From contig NZ_JAKVIR010000023.1 of assembly GCF_022601975.1 (NCBI RefSeq), positions 1 to 64,000 on the forward strand: a stretch of 64,000 nt of DNA. The letters run 5' to 3'. The position numbers and the translations under genes are program-made. The notes beneath the pieces are model-generated. The model made no database searches. It saw only the letters and a program-made list of their open reading frames with translations, and was not told the DNA's origin. Positions 8,494 through 16,502 of this stretch are shown here, piece by piece; the first letter of the stretch is position 1; every line of letters starts with the position of its first letter. This stretch comes from Pontibacter sp. E15-1. GTDB lineage: Bacteria; Bacteroidota; Bacteroidia; Cytophagales; Hymenobacteraceae.

Positions 8494-8697
8494 TTTTATT
8501 AGAGATAAGCATGGCCCCGTATCCATGTTTCGGGTGCTGCAGGGCATCTGGTAGCATTATAGGGCCATTTTTATACCTGCTATACCTATGTTATACCAAC
8601 GCCGCACCAGAGGAAATTAATATGCGCTGCAAGCGCCTGATTAAAAGCATAATGCGGGAAAGGGGGCCATTGAATCAATTTTTTTAGGCGATAAGGC

Positions 8698-8727
8698 TTG
8701 CGGCCAACGGAAAGTTAGGTATCTTTG
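8698..8727 (+). promoter_or_regulatory. Promoter of the SRP RNA gene
   Basis: TTG at 8698-8700, a 19-base spacer and TATCTTTG at 8720-8727, a full match to the Bacteroidota promoter. The first paired base of the RNA stem lies 5 bases further on, at 8732, where transcription should begin. Confidence 0.85.
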
Positions 8728-8730
8728 CAA

Positions 8731-8830
8731 CGGCAAATCGGCACGGCCAGCTCCTGCTGAACTCCCCCAGGACCGGAAGGTAGCAAGGGTAGGTGGTTGA
8801 GCGGCGCGATGTTCGGTTTGCCACTTTTTT
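8731..8830 (+). ncRNA. ffs: Signal recognition particle 4.5S RNA
   Basis: About 100 nt, the small bacterial SRP RNA. The apical Ffh-binding part is unmistakable: CAGGACCGGAAGGTAGCA at 8768-8785, with the GGAA tetraloop and the conserved asymmetric-loop AGCA. The ends close in a 9-bp stem (8732-8740 with 8814-8822, one G-U pair), followed by a T-run at 8825-8830 as terminator. The RNA binds Ffh, whose gene lies in this window at 28616, to target proteins to the membrane. Confidence 0.93.
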
Positions 8831-8904
8831 ATTCCCCCCTCCGCGTCGCCACGACGAATCCTAAATTTTCCCGGCTTAACTTTCCTGATTCTCAATTAAT
8901 GCGT

Positions 8905-8912
8905 TAGATTTG
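8905..8912 (+). promoter_or_regulatory. Candidate promoter of the transaldolase gene
   Basis: TAGATTTG, an exact -7 box, 24 bases before the ATG at 8936. The upstream element is weak (TTT about 21 bases upstream). Confidence 0.55.
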
Positions 8913-8935
8913 TAGCTAATCTATATACCAGCATT

Positions 8936-9592
8936 ATGAAATTCTTTATTGACACAGCTAACCTGAGCGATATTCAGGAGGCATATGATTTGGGCGTATT
9001 AGATGGCGTTACCACCAACCCATCGCTGATGGCAAAAGAGGGTATCTTTGGCCACGACAACGTGATGGCCCATTACAAAAAAATCTGCGAGATTGTGGAT
9101 GGAGACATCAGCGCAGAGGTTATTGCGACTACATTTGACGAAATTGTGCGTGAAGGCGAGGCGCTTGCAGACCTGCACCCGAACATCGTCGTGAAAGTGC
9201 CTATGATCCGCGAGGGTATAAAGGCTATCCGCTACTTCAGCGAAAAAGGAATCAAAACAAATTGCACGCTCGTTTTCTCCGCCGGCCAGGCGTTGCTGGC
9301 TGCCAAGGCAGGGGCAACATACGTATCGCCTTTCGTGGGCCGCCTGGACGATGTGTCTACCAACGGCCTGAGCCTGATAGAGCAGATCGTGCAGATCTAT
9401 GATAATTACGGATACCAGACAGAAGTGCTGGCAGCGTCTGTGCGCCACGTGATGCACCTGGTGCAGTGCGCCGAGATCGGGGCCGATGTGGTAACATGCC
9501 CGCTGTCTGTGATCCTGGGCTTGCTGAAGCACCCGCTTACCGACAGTGGACTGGCTACTTTCCTGGCTGACCACGCAAAAGGCAACAAATAG
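8936..9592 (+). CDS. fsa: Transaldolase, short TalC/FSA type
   Basis: 218 residues, the short form of the transaldolase/fructose-6-phosphate aldolase family. It begins MKFFIDTANLSDI, has the substrate-site signature GVTTNPSLMAKEG (about 24-36), the Schiff-base lysine in VVKVPM (about residue 86) and the late LRHP-type segment LKHPLTDSGL. It acts in the cytosol in the non-oxidative pentose phosphate pathway; family members of this length in Bacteroidota are usually transaldolases, though true fructose-6-phosphate aldolase activity cannot be excluded from sequence alone. It lies just after the SRP RNA gene with its own candidate promoter. Confidence 0.93.
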   Translation: MKFFIDTANLSDIQEAYDLGVLDGVTTNPSLMAKEGIFGHDNVMAHYKKICEIVDGDISAEVIATTFDEIVREGEALADLHPNIVVKVPMIREGIKAIRYFSEKGIKTNCTLVFSAGQALLAAKAGATYVSPFVGRLDDVSTNGLSLIEQIVQIYDNYGYQTEVLAASVRHVMHLVQCAEIGADVVTCPLSVILGLLKHPLTDSGLATFLADHAKGNK

Positions 9593-9595
9593 TTT

Positions 9596-9697
9596 AAATT
9601 ACGAATTGTGAGTTACGAATTACTTATGGTAAGATGAACGAGCAGCGGTATATCTCCTGCGCATCAAGCCAGATTCGTAATTCATAATTTATAATTC
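9596..9697. repeat. Imperfect inverted-repeat element
   Basis: 9597-9620 pairs with 9673-9696 at 20 of 24 positions around a 52-base interior. The left arm holds two direct copies of TTACGAATT (9599-9607, 9613-9621). The element fills nearly the whole gap between the transaldolase and the next gene, and looks like a small dispersed palindromic repeat (MITE- or REP-like). It could also act as a terminator. Confidence 0.6.
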
Positions 9698-9702
9698 TCT
9701 AC

Positions 9703-9906
9703 ATGTATATCATCAAAGTAAAAGGCAAAGCCAAAATCCCGGACTATATACAGCTCCGCGACAACAACTTTGTTTTGATAGCTTACTTTAGGGCTGACCG
9801 CCCGCTCAAGAACCTCGACCGGTATGGCCTCGACGGGAAAGAGGAGGCCTTGGCTGCGGTCATCGCTTCGCTTGAGTTCGGTAAGCTTCAGGAACTAACT
9901 ATTTAA
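9703..9906 (+). CDS. Small conserved-looking protein of unknown function
   Basis: 67 residues, beginning MYIIKVKGKAKIPDYIQLRD. No signal peptide, membrane segment or recognised motif; predicted as a small soluble alpha/beta protein. It is probably real because it starts with ATG, ends only 7 bases before ftsE in the same direction, and its composition matches its neighbours. Co-transcription with ftsE and the glycosyltransferase is likely, but gives no direct clue to function. Confidence 0.65.
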   Translation: MYIIKVKGKAKIPDYIQLRDNNFVLIAYFRADRPLKNLDRYGLDGKEEALAAVIASLEFGKLQELTI

Positions 9907-9913
9907 GTACTGT

Positions 9914-10624
9914 ATGAGCTTTTCCACAACCCCTGTGGTGTCTTTGCGCGATGTCGCTATATATCAGGACGTGAACACAATCCTCAGCAATGTCAACTTC
10001 GACATCAGCAAGGGTGAGTTCGTGTATCTGGTGGGGCGGACCGGAAGCGGTAAAAGTTCATTGCTCAAAACGCTCTACGCTGACCTTCCCCTTCTTACCG
10101 GGAACGGCTCCGTGGCCGACTACAAGCTGACGAATCTCCCGCGCAAGCAAGTGCCGTATCTCCGCCGCAAAATCGGCATCATCTTTCAGGACTTTCAGCT
10201 CCTGATGGACCGGTCTGTGACGGACAACCTGCGGTTTGTGCTCCGGGCCACTGGCTGGAAAGACAAGTCGAAGATTAAGCAGCGCATCTCGGATGTGCTG
10301 ATGCGCGTCGGCCTGGACGCATCCTCTTCTAAAATGCCGCACCAGCTGTCGGGTGGCGAGCAGCAGCGCATCGTTATTGCCCGTGCTCTGCTCAACGAAC
10401 CGGTTATACTCTTCGCCGATGAGCCTACCGGCAACCTGGACCCCATGGTGGCAGATGGCATCATGAGTCTGTTTATGGAGATCAACAACTCCGGGACAAC
10501 CGTGCTGATGGCCACGCATAATTACGAGATTATTAACCGTTACCCGAAGCGCGTGCTGAAGTGTGAGCACGGAAAAGTATTGGACTCCCAGGTGCAGGAA
10601 TTTACATTAATGAATGGTTTCTGA
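9914..10624 (+). CDS. ftsE: Cell-division ATP-binding protein FtsE
   Basis: 236 residues, an ABC ATPase. Walker A GRTGSGKSS, Q-loop FQDFQLL, signature LSGGEQQR, Walker B VILFADEPT and the switch His in MATHNYE are all intact. FtsE pairs with the membrane protein FtsX to control peptidoglycan hydrolases at the division site. The LADEPTGNLDP region and short length support FtsE rather than LolD, which is the main alternative. No ftsX is adjacent; instead a glycosyltransferase overlaps the 3' end by 11 bases. Confidence 0.87.
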   Translation: MSFSTTPVVSLRDVAIYQDVNTILSNVNFDISKGEFVYLVGRTGSGKSSLLKTLYADLPLLTGNGSVADYKLTNLPRKQVPYLRRKIGIIFQDFQLLMDRSVTDNLRFVLRATGWKDKSKIKQRISDVLMRVGLDASSSKMPHQLSGGEQQRIVIARALLNEPVILFADEPTGNLDPMVADGIMSLFMEINNSGTTVLMATHNYEIINRYPKRVLKCEHGKVLDSQVQEFTLMNGF

Positions 10625-11504
10625 GCTGTCCATACTGATACCCATCTACAACCATGACGTTACGGCGCTGGTGCATACGCTGCTGGCCCAATGCAAACGC
10701 TTACCCCTTACCTATGAAATCCGGCTGTATGATGATGCCTCCTCCGAGCAGTTTAGAAGCATAAACCGGCCGCTTTCAGAAATCGAACACGTTGTATACC
10801 AGGAATTGCCTGAGAATATAGGCAGGGCCGTTATTCGCAATCTGCTGGCGGAGCAGGCGGCTTACAAACATTTGCTGCTGCTAGACAACGACTGCCTGCC
10901 AGTGTCTTACAATTACCTCTATAATTACTTAAAAGAGACTGCGCAGCACGATGTGATTGTGGGGGGAGTGAACTATGTGGCGGAAGTGCCCCGCCGGGAT
11001 TATCGCCTGCACTGGAAATATGGGAAAAAGCGAGGATCAAGGCAGGCAGAAGCACGCCAGGAAAAGCCCTATAATGACATTTTTCTTTGCAATGCGCTTA
11101 TCTCAAAGTCGGTGTTCCTGAACTTCCCGCTACGACAAAGCCTTAAGCGGTATGGCCACGAAGACACCGTGTTCGCTCATGAACTAAGTCAGCATCAAAT
11201 CCGTGTGAAGCACATTCAGAACCCCGTCGTACACCTGGGTCTCGAAAAGGCCCCGGTCATGCTGCAGAAAACAGAGCAGGCGGTCCAGAACCTGGTGCAG
11301 TTATATGAGGAGGGGAATACGCTTCATTCTATCCGCCTGATAAAGGCTTACAGTATGCTCAGGGGCTTGGGCCTTCACCAGGCCTTCACTGTAATTTTTT
11401 CCAGTATAGAGCGGATCGTGCAGCAAAACCTGTGTTCTGCGTACCCGAGCCTGTTCTTGTTTGACTTATACCGGCTTTATTTACTCAGCAAGCTCATGAA
11501 ATAA
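10614..11504 (+). CDS. Family 2 glycosyltransferase
   Basis: 296 residues. The N-terminus SELSILIPIYN and the acidic motif LLLDNDC (around residue 89) mark a GT-A fold family 2 transferase. A second segment with GHEDTVFAHEL is typical of the catalytic ED motif. No membrane helix is obvious, so it is probably cytosolic or peripherally bound. The ATG at 10614 overlaps the end of ftsE by 11 bases, implying translational coupling. The donor and acceptor cannot be told. Confidence 0.85.
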   Translation: MVSELSILIPIYNHDVTALVHTLLAQCKRLPLTYEIRLYDDASSEQFRSINRPLSEIEHVVYQELPENIGRAVIRNLLAEQAAYKHLLLLDNDCLPVSYNYLYNYLKETAQHDVIVGGVNYVAEVPRRDYRLHWKYGKKRGSRQAEARQEKPYNDIFLCNALISKSVFLNFPLRQSLKRYGHEDTVFAHELSQHQIRVKHIQNPVVHLGLEKAPVMLQKTEQAVQNLVQLYEEGNTLHSIRLIKAYSMLRGLGLHQAFTVIFSSIERIVQQNLCSAYPSLFLFDLYRLYLLSKLMK

Positions 11505-11508
11505 GGCA

Positions 11509-11520
11509 TAGCGTACGCTA
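11509..11520. other. 12-bp palindrome between convergent genes
   Basis: A perfect palindrome centred on GTAC, flanked by TAAGG and CCTTA arms (with a two-base bulge), lies in the 18-base gap between the converging glycosyltransferase and lipoprotein genes. It could fold as a short terminator, but has no U-run. Confidence 0.35.
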
Positions 11521-11522
11521 CC

Positions 11523-12176
11523 TTACCTGCTGGCAGTTTCTTTTCTTATTTCCTGATACCGCGCTTTTGCCTTTTCTATACTGCCTCGTGCCTCCTGTCC
11601 GAGATCTTTCTCAACAGCGATGTATCGGCTGTTCAAAGCGCTCCACCACCCTTCAATCAGGTTCCAGTCACGGGTTTCGTACTGCGTGGCATTCTGGGTT
11701 ACCCCGGCTATAAACCGCTCATACGTCGCGGCAATGCTTTCTGGGGCAAGGTCGCTCAGGTCATCCTGCTGGATTTCCATACCCAGTAGCTGCCGTCGTA
11801 GTTTATACCGGTGGCTTGCCTCCAGCTGCTTTCGGCGGCGGTTTTCGTTGGCCACATTGTAGCGGTCTTTCAGGTCCTGGATTTCTTCCTGCTCCTCAGG
11901 CTCATACTTGTCATTGTACTGCTCTACCCGCTGCCGGAGCGCTTGGTAATTTTCAGCTCTGGTTTGCTGCATCTGCGCCCAACTCACGCTGTCATCCTGC
12001 ATGGCACGCAGCTCTGTTTCAGAAAGGGAGTCCTTTTCAAAATCGGTCACATATTGATCATACTCGGTATAGGCAATTTCACTTTCCTTCTTCTCCTTTT
12101 TACTGCCACTGTTGCAGGAAAGCAGTAACGGAACGAAAAAGATACTTGCAGTGAGTTTTAGCAAAAGGCGCATCAT
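11523..12176 (-). CDS. Lipoprotein of unknown function, helical
   Basis: 217 residues. A signal peptide with lipobox LLSC puts the lipidated Cys at about residue 21. The mature part is highly charged and predicted as long helices or coiled coil (residues about 60-140), ending in a segment YERFIAGV..DWNLIEGWW.ALN.RY. That final segment resembles the C-terminal segment of the lipoprotein at 31197-31805 (YLAFMQNV..EWDMAKMVLQSLNDRK), so the two probably share a domain. The function is not recognised. It stands alone. Confidence 0.75.
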   Translation of the reverse strand: MMRLLLKLTASIFFVPLLLSCNSGSKKEKKESEIAYTEYDQYVTDFEKDSLSETELRAMQDDSVSWAQMQQTRAENYQALRQRVEQYNDKYEPEEQEEIQDLKDRYNVANENRRRKQLEASHRYKLRRQLLGMEIQQDDLSDLAPESIAATYERFIAGVTQNATQYETRDWNLIEGWWSALNSRYIAVEKDLGQEARGSIEKAKARYQEIRKETASR

Positions 12177-12297
12177 GTATTTTTTAATGGTTTAGCAATC
12201 TGTAACGCAGCCGTAGGTGCTTGGTTTCGGTCATAGTGCAATCGGGAGCCAGTGTGGGGGGCGGGAGCACAGGCCGGGTATAAATCCAGGCGATGCG

Positions 12298-12305
12298 TAT
12301 ATTTG
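12298..12305 (+). promoter_or_regulatory. Candidate promoter of the DegT aminotransferase gene
   Basis: TATATTTG, an exact -7 box, 25 bases before the ATG at 12330. It rules out use of the in-frame GTG at 12252, which lies upstream of it. No TTG at the upstream position. Confidence 0.5.
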
Positions 12306-12329
12306 CTGAAAAGCAGCTTAGTTGTAAGT

Positions 12330-13463
12330 ATGGAAGATATAAAAATGGCGGCGACGAAAGGGCGTTACACTTTGCTAAAACCGGAGTTGGACGCGGCCTT
12401 CAGCGCTGTGATGGCGCACGGTATGGCTGGCAATGGCGAAGAGGTAAGCCGCATGGCCCGATCTTTAGAAGCGTATGCGGCTGTTGCCCACGCCATACCC
12501 TGCGCCACCGGGGCAGATGCGTTCCGGTTGGCCTTGCTGTCGCTGGATTTACCCGCTGGCGCAGAGGTAGTGCTTCCGGCTTTCAACGACCCGAAGGCGG
12601 CAGGTCTCGTGTCATCGCTGGGGTATACGCCGGTTTTCGCCGACGTGCTGCCCGATACATTTACGCTGGATCCCGTCTCTGTCAAGAATGTGCTCTCGCC
12701 CCGTACAATGGCAATCGTGCCCGTGCACCTGTACGGGCAATGCGCCCCCATGCAGGACTTGATGGCTTTGGCAGAAGAGCACAGTTTATGGGTGGTGGAG
12801 GACTGCACCCAGGCGTGGGGCGCTGTTTACCAAGGGTATGAGGGGAAAGCGCGCAGGGCGGGAAGTTTGGGCCATGTCGCGTTTGCCACTTTCTTCCCCA
12901 CAAAGCCATTTATCGGTGCCGGGGAGGCTGGTGCTGTGCTCACAAATGATGCTGCGCTCTACAAACGCATGCTTCAGCGCACAGATGCTGGCCAAAACAT
13001 ACCTATGTCCGGTGGACCAGCAGAAGCGGCCCCGACGCTGGATGCCTTGCAAGCGGCCATGCTCGAAGTGAAAATCAAGCATTACGATGCGCTTCAGGCT
13101 GAACGGCAGGAGGTGGCGCGCTATTATGACAGCGCGTTTGAACCTGTGGGCTTGGTCCGGGCGCCAAAGCGGGCTTCGTATTCAACCCATGTATTCCAGC
13201 ACTATACCATCATAGTAGCCCCGTCGCTCCGGGACGGGCTCCGCGAGCACCTGCTGCAACGCCATATTCCGAGTGAGGTGTATTACCCATACCCTTTGTG
13301 CTGGCAGCAAGCTGATGCACACCCCATACCCATCACCGGTTGCCCGGTGTCTGAAAAGCTTTCACAGAGCCTGCTTTCGCTGCCCATACATACCGCCCTG
13401 CAGGAAGATCAGCTGGAGTATATATGCCAGCATGTGCTGGAGTATATACTTCAGGTCGGGTAA
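12330..13463 (+). CDS. DegT/DnrJ/EryC1/StrS-family aminotransferase
   Basis: 377 residues from ATG at 12330. PLP-dependent sugar aminotransferase fold: GADAFRLALLSLDL near the N-terminus, VPVHLYGQ, VVEDCTQAWGA, and the cofactor lysine in FFPTKPFIGAGEAG. The usual GKN/SKN at the lysine is TKP here, a small departure. Family members transfer an amino group from glutamate to a keto sugar nucleotide. It faces the first surface-glycan locus tail to tail, so it may supply an amino sugar, but its substrate is unknown and it is not part of the pse operon, which has its own PseC. Confidence 0.85.
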   Translation: MEDIKMAATKGRYTLLKPELDAAFSAVMAHGMAGNGEEVSRMARSLEAYAAVAHAIPCATGADAFRLALLSLDLPAGAEVVLPAFNDPKAAGLVSSLGYTPVFADVLPDTFTLDPVSVKNVLSPRTMAIVPVHLYGQCAPMQDLMALAEEHSLWVVEDCTQAWGAVYQGYEGKARRAGSLGHVAFATFFPTKPFIGAGEAGAVLTNDAALYKRMLQRTDAGQNIPMSGGPAEAAPTLDALQAAMLEVKIKHYDALQAERQEVARYYDSAFEPVGLVRAPKRASYSTHVFQHYTIIVAPSLRDGLREHLLQRHIPSEVYYPYPLCWQQADAHPIPITGCPVSEKLSQSLLSLPIHTALQEDQLEYICQHVLEYILQVG

Positions 13464-13547
13464 ATCGGCAGGTATAAATTGCTATTGGTTAGCAGGTTAA
13501 CGTGTTTGGCTTGATCCAAAGCTAAGGCACCCGCTTGGTGCTGATGG

Positions 13548-15032
13548 CTAAAGCTTCCAGCCAGTGAGCGAATAGAGTTGCTGCCGAAGCCAGTCGTTCA
13601 GGGCGGGGTAAATGCGAAACCCCGTGCTCATACCCCCATACAGCACAACGATCAGCAGGGAGCGCACGGCCATATCCAGAAACACATTCCCAAGGAAGGG
13701 CAGGAGATAGGCAGCCCCCAGCGAGAGCCCGGCCACCAGAATCAGCTTCGCTGCACTCCACGTGAAGGGTTGCATGTTGTAGATCAGCTGCACAAAAATA
13801 AGGCGGGCAAGGTTCATGAAGCTGTAGGAAATCATGGAGGCGAAAGCGGCCCCGTTAATGCCGTAGAGCGGTATAAAGTACCAGTTCGTCCAGATGGTGA
13901 GCGCTGCCAGCACGATGTTGAAGGCCAAATCCCAGCGGTATTTTTCAGACGTGGCCAAAATTACCCCATTGAGGCTGGTGGCCAGGTCCACGATGCGCGC
14001 GACGGACAGAAACAGCACCACGTATTTCCCCGCCCGGTATGAATCGGGCATGAAGGAGTATATGTTGTCGATGTTGGCCCAGATGCCGATAAACAGGAGC
14101 AGCCCCACGATGAGGTTCACCATGGTCACGTTCTTGTAGAGGCACTCCATACCTCCCATGTTCGCGTCTTTCCAGAAATCGGCCACCTGCGGGTAGGCGA
14201 TTTTCAGAATCGAACGGGCGGGCACCAGAATCGCGCTCGTCATAAAAAAAGCCGTCGTGTAGATACCGTTGTCACTCAGGCTGTAAGAACTGATCATCAC
14301 CTGGTCGATGGTGGTGATGATGGTGGTGGAGATGTTGCCCAGGAAGGTGAAGAAGCCATAGTAAAGCATCTCGCGGATGGGAATGATGCGCAGCCCCGCC
14401 CACATCGGCCGCACAAAGAACTGCTTCAGCCAGATGGTATAGGCAACCAGCACCAAGGCTCCCGCCGAATTAAACACGACATAGAGCAGCACAAACTCCC
14501 TGAAATCGATCATGCCCAGCGCAAACACCGATATCAACAAGGTAGTCAGAATCCGGAGGAGAAAATCCTGCACAAAGGAGGAGACGATGGTTTTGTACAG
14601 CGACCGCAGGTAGGCCGTGAACATGTTGAAGAGCAGCGTGAAAAGCGCCAGCGGAATGATGAAGTAATAATACTCCAGTATGAGCGGCGACTTCGCCTGG
14701 TAATAGTCCACCACCACGGGCTTGAAAAGCAGGAACAGCCCGGTAGCCAAGGCAAAGCCAAGCAGCGGCACCGCCAGCAGCAGGAACAGGAACCCGTGGT
14801 GCTGCCGCTCTTTGTTGCGGAAGTAGGGGAAATAGCGGGCGCTCATGTTCACAAAGCCCAGCGCCGAGAACTGCGCGAACATCACGGAGATCGTCAGCAT
14901 CAGGCGCGTGAGGCCCACCTGCGCCTCATCCAGAAAATTCGGGAAGAGCAGAATGGTGTTGACGTACCCGATCGCGATGCCAGCGTACGAGATGACGGTA
15001 TTCCAGATTCCTTCGCGCTGTAATTTGCCCAT
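13548..15032 (-). CDS. Polysaccharide flippase (MATE/Wzx superfamily)
   Basis: 494 residues with about 12-14 predicted membrane helices spread along the whole length and short loops, as in Wzx-type flippases of the MOP exporter superfamily. It starts GIWNTVISYAGIAIGYVNT, a typical first helix. It would move lipid-linked glycan units across the inner membrane. A -7 box TACCTTTG sits just upstream at 15059-15052, so it probably has its own promoter rather than depending on the deacetylase gene 109 bases upstream. It is the only flippase in the window. Confidence 0.85.
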   Translation of the reverse strand: MGKLQREGIWNTVISYAGIAIGYVNTILLFPNFLDEAQVGLTRLMLTISVMFAQFSALGFVNMSARYFPYFRNKERQHHGFLFLLLAVPLLGFALATGLFLLFKPVVVDYYQAKSPLILEYYYFIIPLALFTLLFNMFTAYLRSLYKTIVSSFVQDFLLRILTTLLISVFALGMIDFREFVLLYVVFNSAGALVLVAYTIWLKQFFVRPMWAGLRIIPIREMLYYGFFTFLGNISTTIITTIDQVMISSYSLSDNGIYTTAFFMTSAILVPARSILKIAYPQVADFWKDANMGGMECLYKNVTMVNLIVGLLLFIGIWANIDNIYSFMPDSYRAGKYVVLFLSVARIVDLATSLNGVILATSEKYRWDLAFNIVLAALTIWTNWYFIPLYGINGAAFASMISYSFMNLARLIFVQLIYNMQPFTWSAAKLILVAGLSLGAAYLLPFLGNVFLDMAVRSLLIVVLYGGMSTGFRIYPALNDWLRQQLYSLTGWKL

Positions 15033-15051
15033 GTACTAAAGCTCAGTCGTG

Positions 15052-15059
15052 CAAAGGTA
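15052..15059 (-). promoter_or_regulatory. Candidate flippase promoter
   Basis: CAAAGGTA on the plus strand, read as TACCTTTG on the minus strand, 20 bases before the flippase ATG at 15032. No upstream TTG seen. Confidence 0.45.
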
Positions 15060-15141
15060 GTCTATAAATAGAATATAGCGGAAAGATTGTGGCCGCGCGC
15101 AGGGCAGTTCTGCGCCCGAGTCTGATCCATACGCTGCGGAT

Positions 15142-16497
15142 CTACAGTTTTGTAGCCTTTTCTGTAATCCTGGCGGTGGCTTCGGCACATGTCAGAAACG
15201 CCGTGTTGGCCTGCTGCAGTTGTCGCAGCAGGTGGTGCAGTACCTCGCTCCAATTTGGCTCGCCTGCAGGGGTAGGATACTCAGAATAAGAAGAAAAATT
15301 CTCGTTGTGCCACAGCAGCGTAAACAAGCCCCTGAATTTGATCACTTCTTCCAGCATGGTTTGCAGCAGCCTCAGCGCCTCAGAGGGCTTTACATTTAAA
15401 TAGCCGGGATGGTATAGGGAGGTATCCATCAGGAGAAGTGGCAGTTCTAGATAGCCGAAGGCTTCCCCGGTTTCGAAATTGAAAGGGAAGAAAGGATGGC
15501 AGAAGGAGTTCCGAAAGCCGAAATGCTCGGCAAAGCCCAGGGTGGTATCGTAGCGCAGGCCGCTTTGCTGCAGTACCTGTGGGGTATGCTGCGGATCGTG
15601 GCACAGGTAATGGAAGCGGTTTCCGCTTACTTTTGTGGGCAGTTGTGCCATCTCAGCCCTAAGTTGCGGCCCGTGCACCGCAGTGCCGAAGCTACCGTGT
15701 ATACCTACCTCGTGCCCTGACGCCATCAAGCCCAGAATGGAATCCTGACAGGCCCGACGCGTCACGTCATAGTCGGCGTTCGGATGCCCCTGATAGCGCT
15801 GCAGGCTGGTAAGAAAAAAAAAGGTGATACGTGCCTTGAACCGATCGGCTGTGGCAGTTACCTCCCGCAAATTCTGCCAGGCATCCCGCCCCCTTATTTT
15901 CTGCAGGAGCAATGAGGAGAAATCAGACAGGGCTCCTTGCTTCAATCGCTGCAGCCCGGCCACCTTCCAGGCGCTTTGAAGACGGTCCACATCGCAGGTG
16001 AGGCACGTGGCGAAGCTGTTGTTGTCCCAGGGGTCCGCTTGCAGCCCGACGTGGTATACCCGTTCCAAAGTCTCGCGCAGTATCTCGAAATAGTAGTTGA
16101 CGACCGGCACCGTGATGAAGCCATGCGCTGCCTGCACGCTAGCCGGGTAAGGGTATCGGCCGAACTTGTCCCGGGCTTTACTGTGATGCTCCTGCCAGCC
16201 GCTGAGCAGGTAAAAGGCAGAGGCCAGGATATCGTAATTGATCTTTGCGCTGCCGTCCGGGAAATAGGTAACCAGCTCTTCCTGTTCGTTTTCCTCGAAA
16301 AAGAAGGGGAGCCGAACGCCATGGTATACTTTCCAGACAAGAGACTCGGGCCGCGCGCGTTTCCCCTCAAAGAATTGCCCTTCATACTGCCTGACGCTCA
16401 CGCTTGCCCCATGTGCTGGCCCATACGCCAGAGGCAGTGTGCGGGCCTTCGGGTATAGGAGGTATAAGTGGCGGAGTATATAGGGTAGTATGTCCAA
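15142..16497 (-). CDS. Polysaccharide deacetylase-family protein
   Basis: 451 residues. The second half holds a NodB-like fold: CLTCDVD (metal-binding Asp, near residue 190), GHEVGIHGSFGT (the His motif), and LWHNENFSS near the end. The first part (about 1-180) resembles the extra N-terminal domain found in Bacteroidota members of this family. No signal peptide is seen, so a cytosolic place is likely, which is unusual for enzymes deacetylating mature polymer; it may act on a lipid- or nucleotide-linked sugar. It starts 5 bases after the LamG gene, so they are co-transcribed. Confidence 0.82.
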   Translation of the reverse strand: MDILPYILRHLYLLYPKARTLPLAYGPAHGASVSVRQYEGQFFEGKRARPESLVWKVYHGVRLPFFFEENEQEELVTYFPDGSAKINYDILASAFYLLSGWQEHHSKARDKFGRYPYPASVQAAHGFITVPVVNYYFEILRETLERVYHVGLQADPWDNNSFATCLTCDVDRLQSAWKVAGLQRLKQGALSDFSSLLLQKIRGRDAWQNLREVTATADRFKARITFFFLTSLQRYQGHPNADYDVTRRACQDSILGLMASGHEVGIHGSFGTAVHGPQLRAEMAQLPTKVSGNRFHYLCHDPQHTPQVLQQSGLRYDTTLGFAEHFGFRNSFCHPFFPFNFETGEAFGYLELPLLLMDTSLYHPGYLNVKPSEALRLLQTMLEEVIKFRGLFTLLWHNENFSSYSEYPTPAGEPNWSEVLHHLLRQLQQANTAFLTCAEATARITEKATKL

Positions 16498-16502
16498 ATG
16501 CG

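Noticed and set aside
8487..8687. Open frame of 66 codons between guaA and the SRP RNA gene
   Set aside because: No family features, Cys-rich and low-complexity, and it runs up to the SRP RNA promoter; treated as chance.
12252..12329. GTG start 26 codons upstream for the DegT aminotransferase
   Set aside because: It lies upstream of the probable promoter at 12298-12305 and the added residues do not resemble the family.
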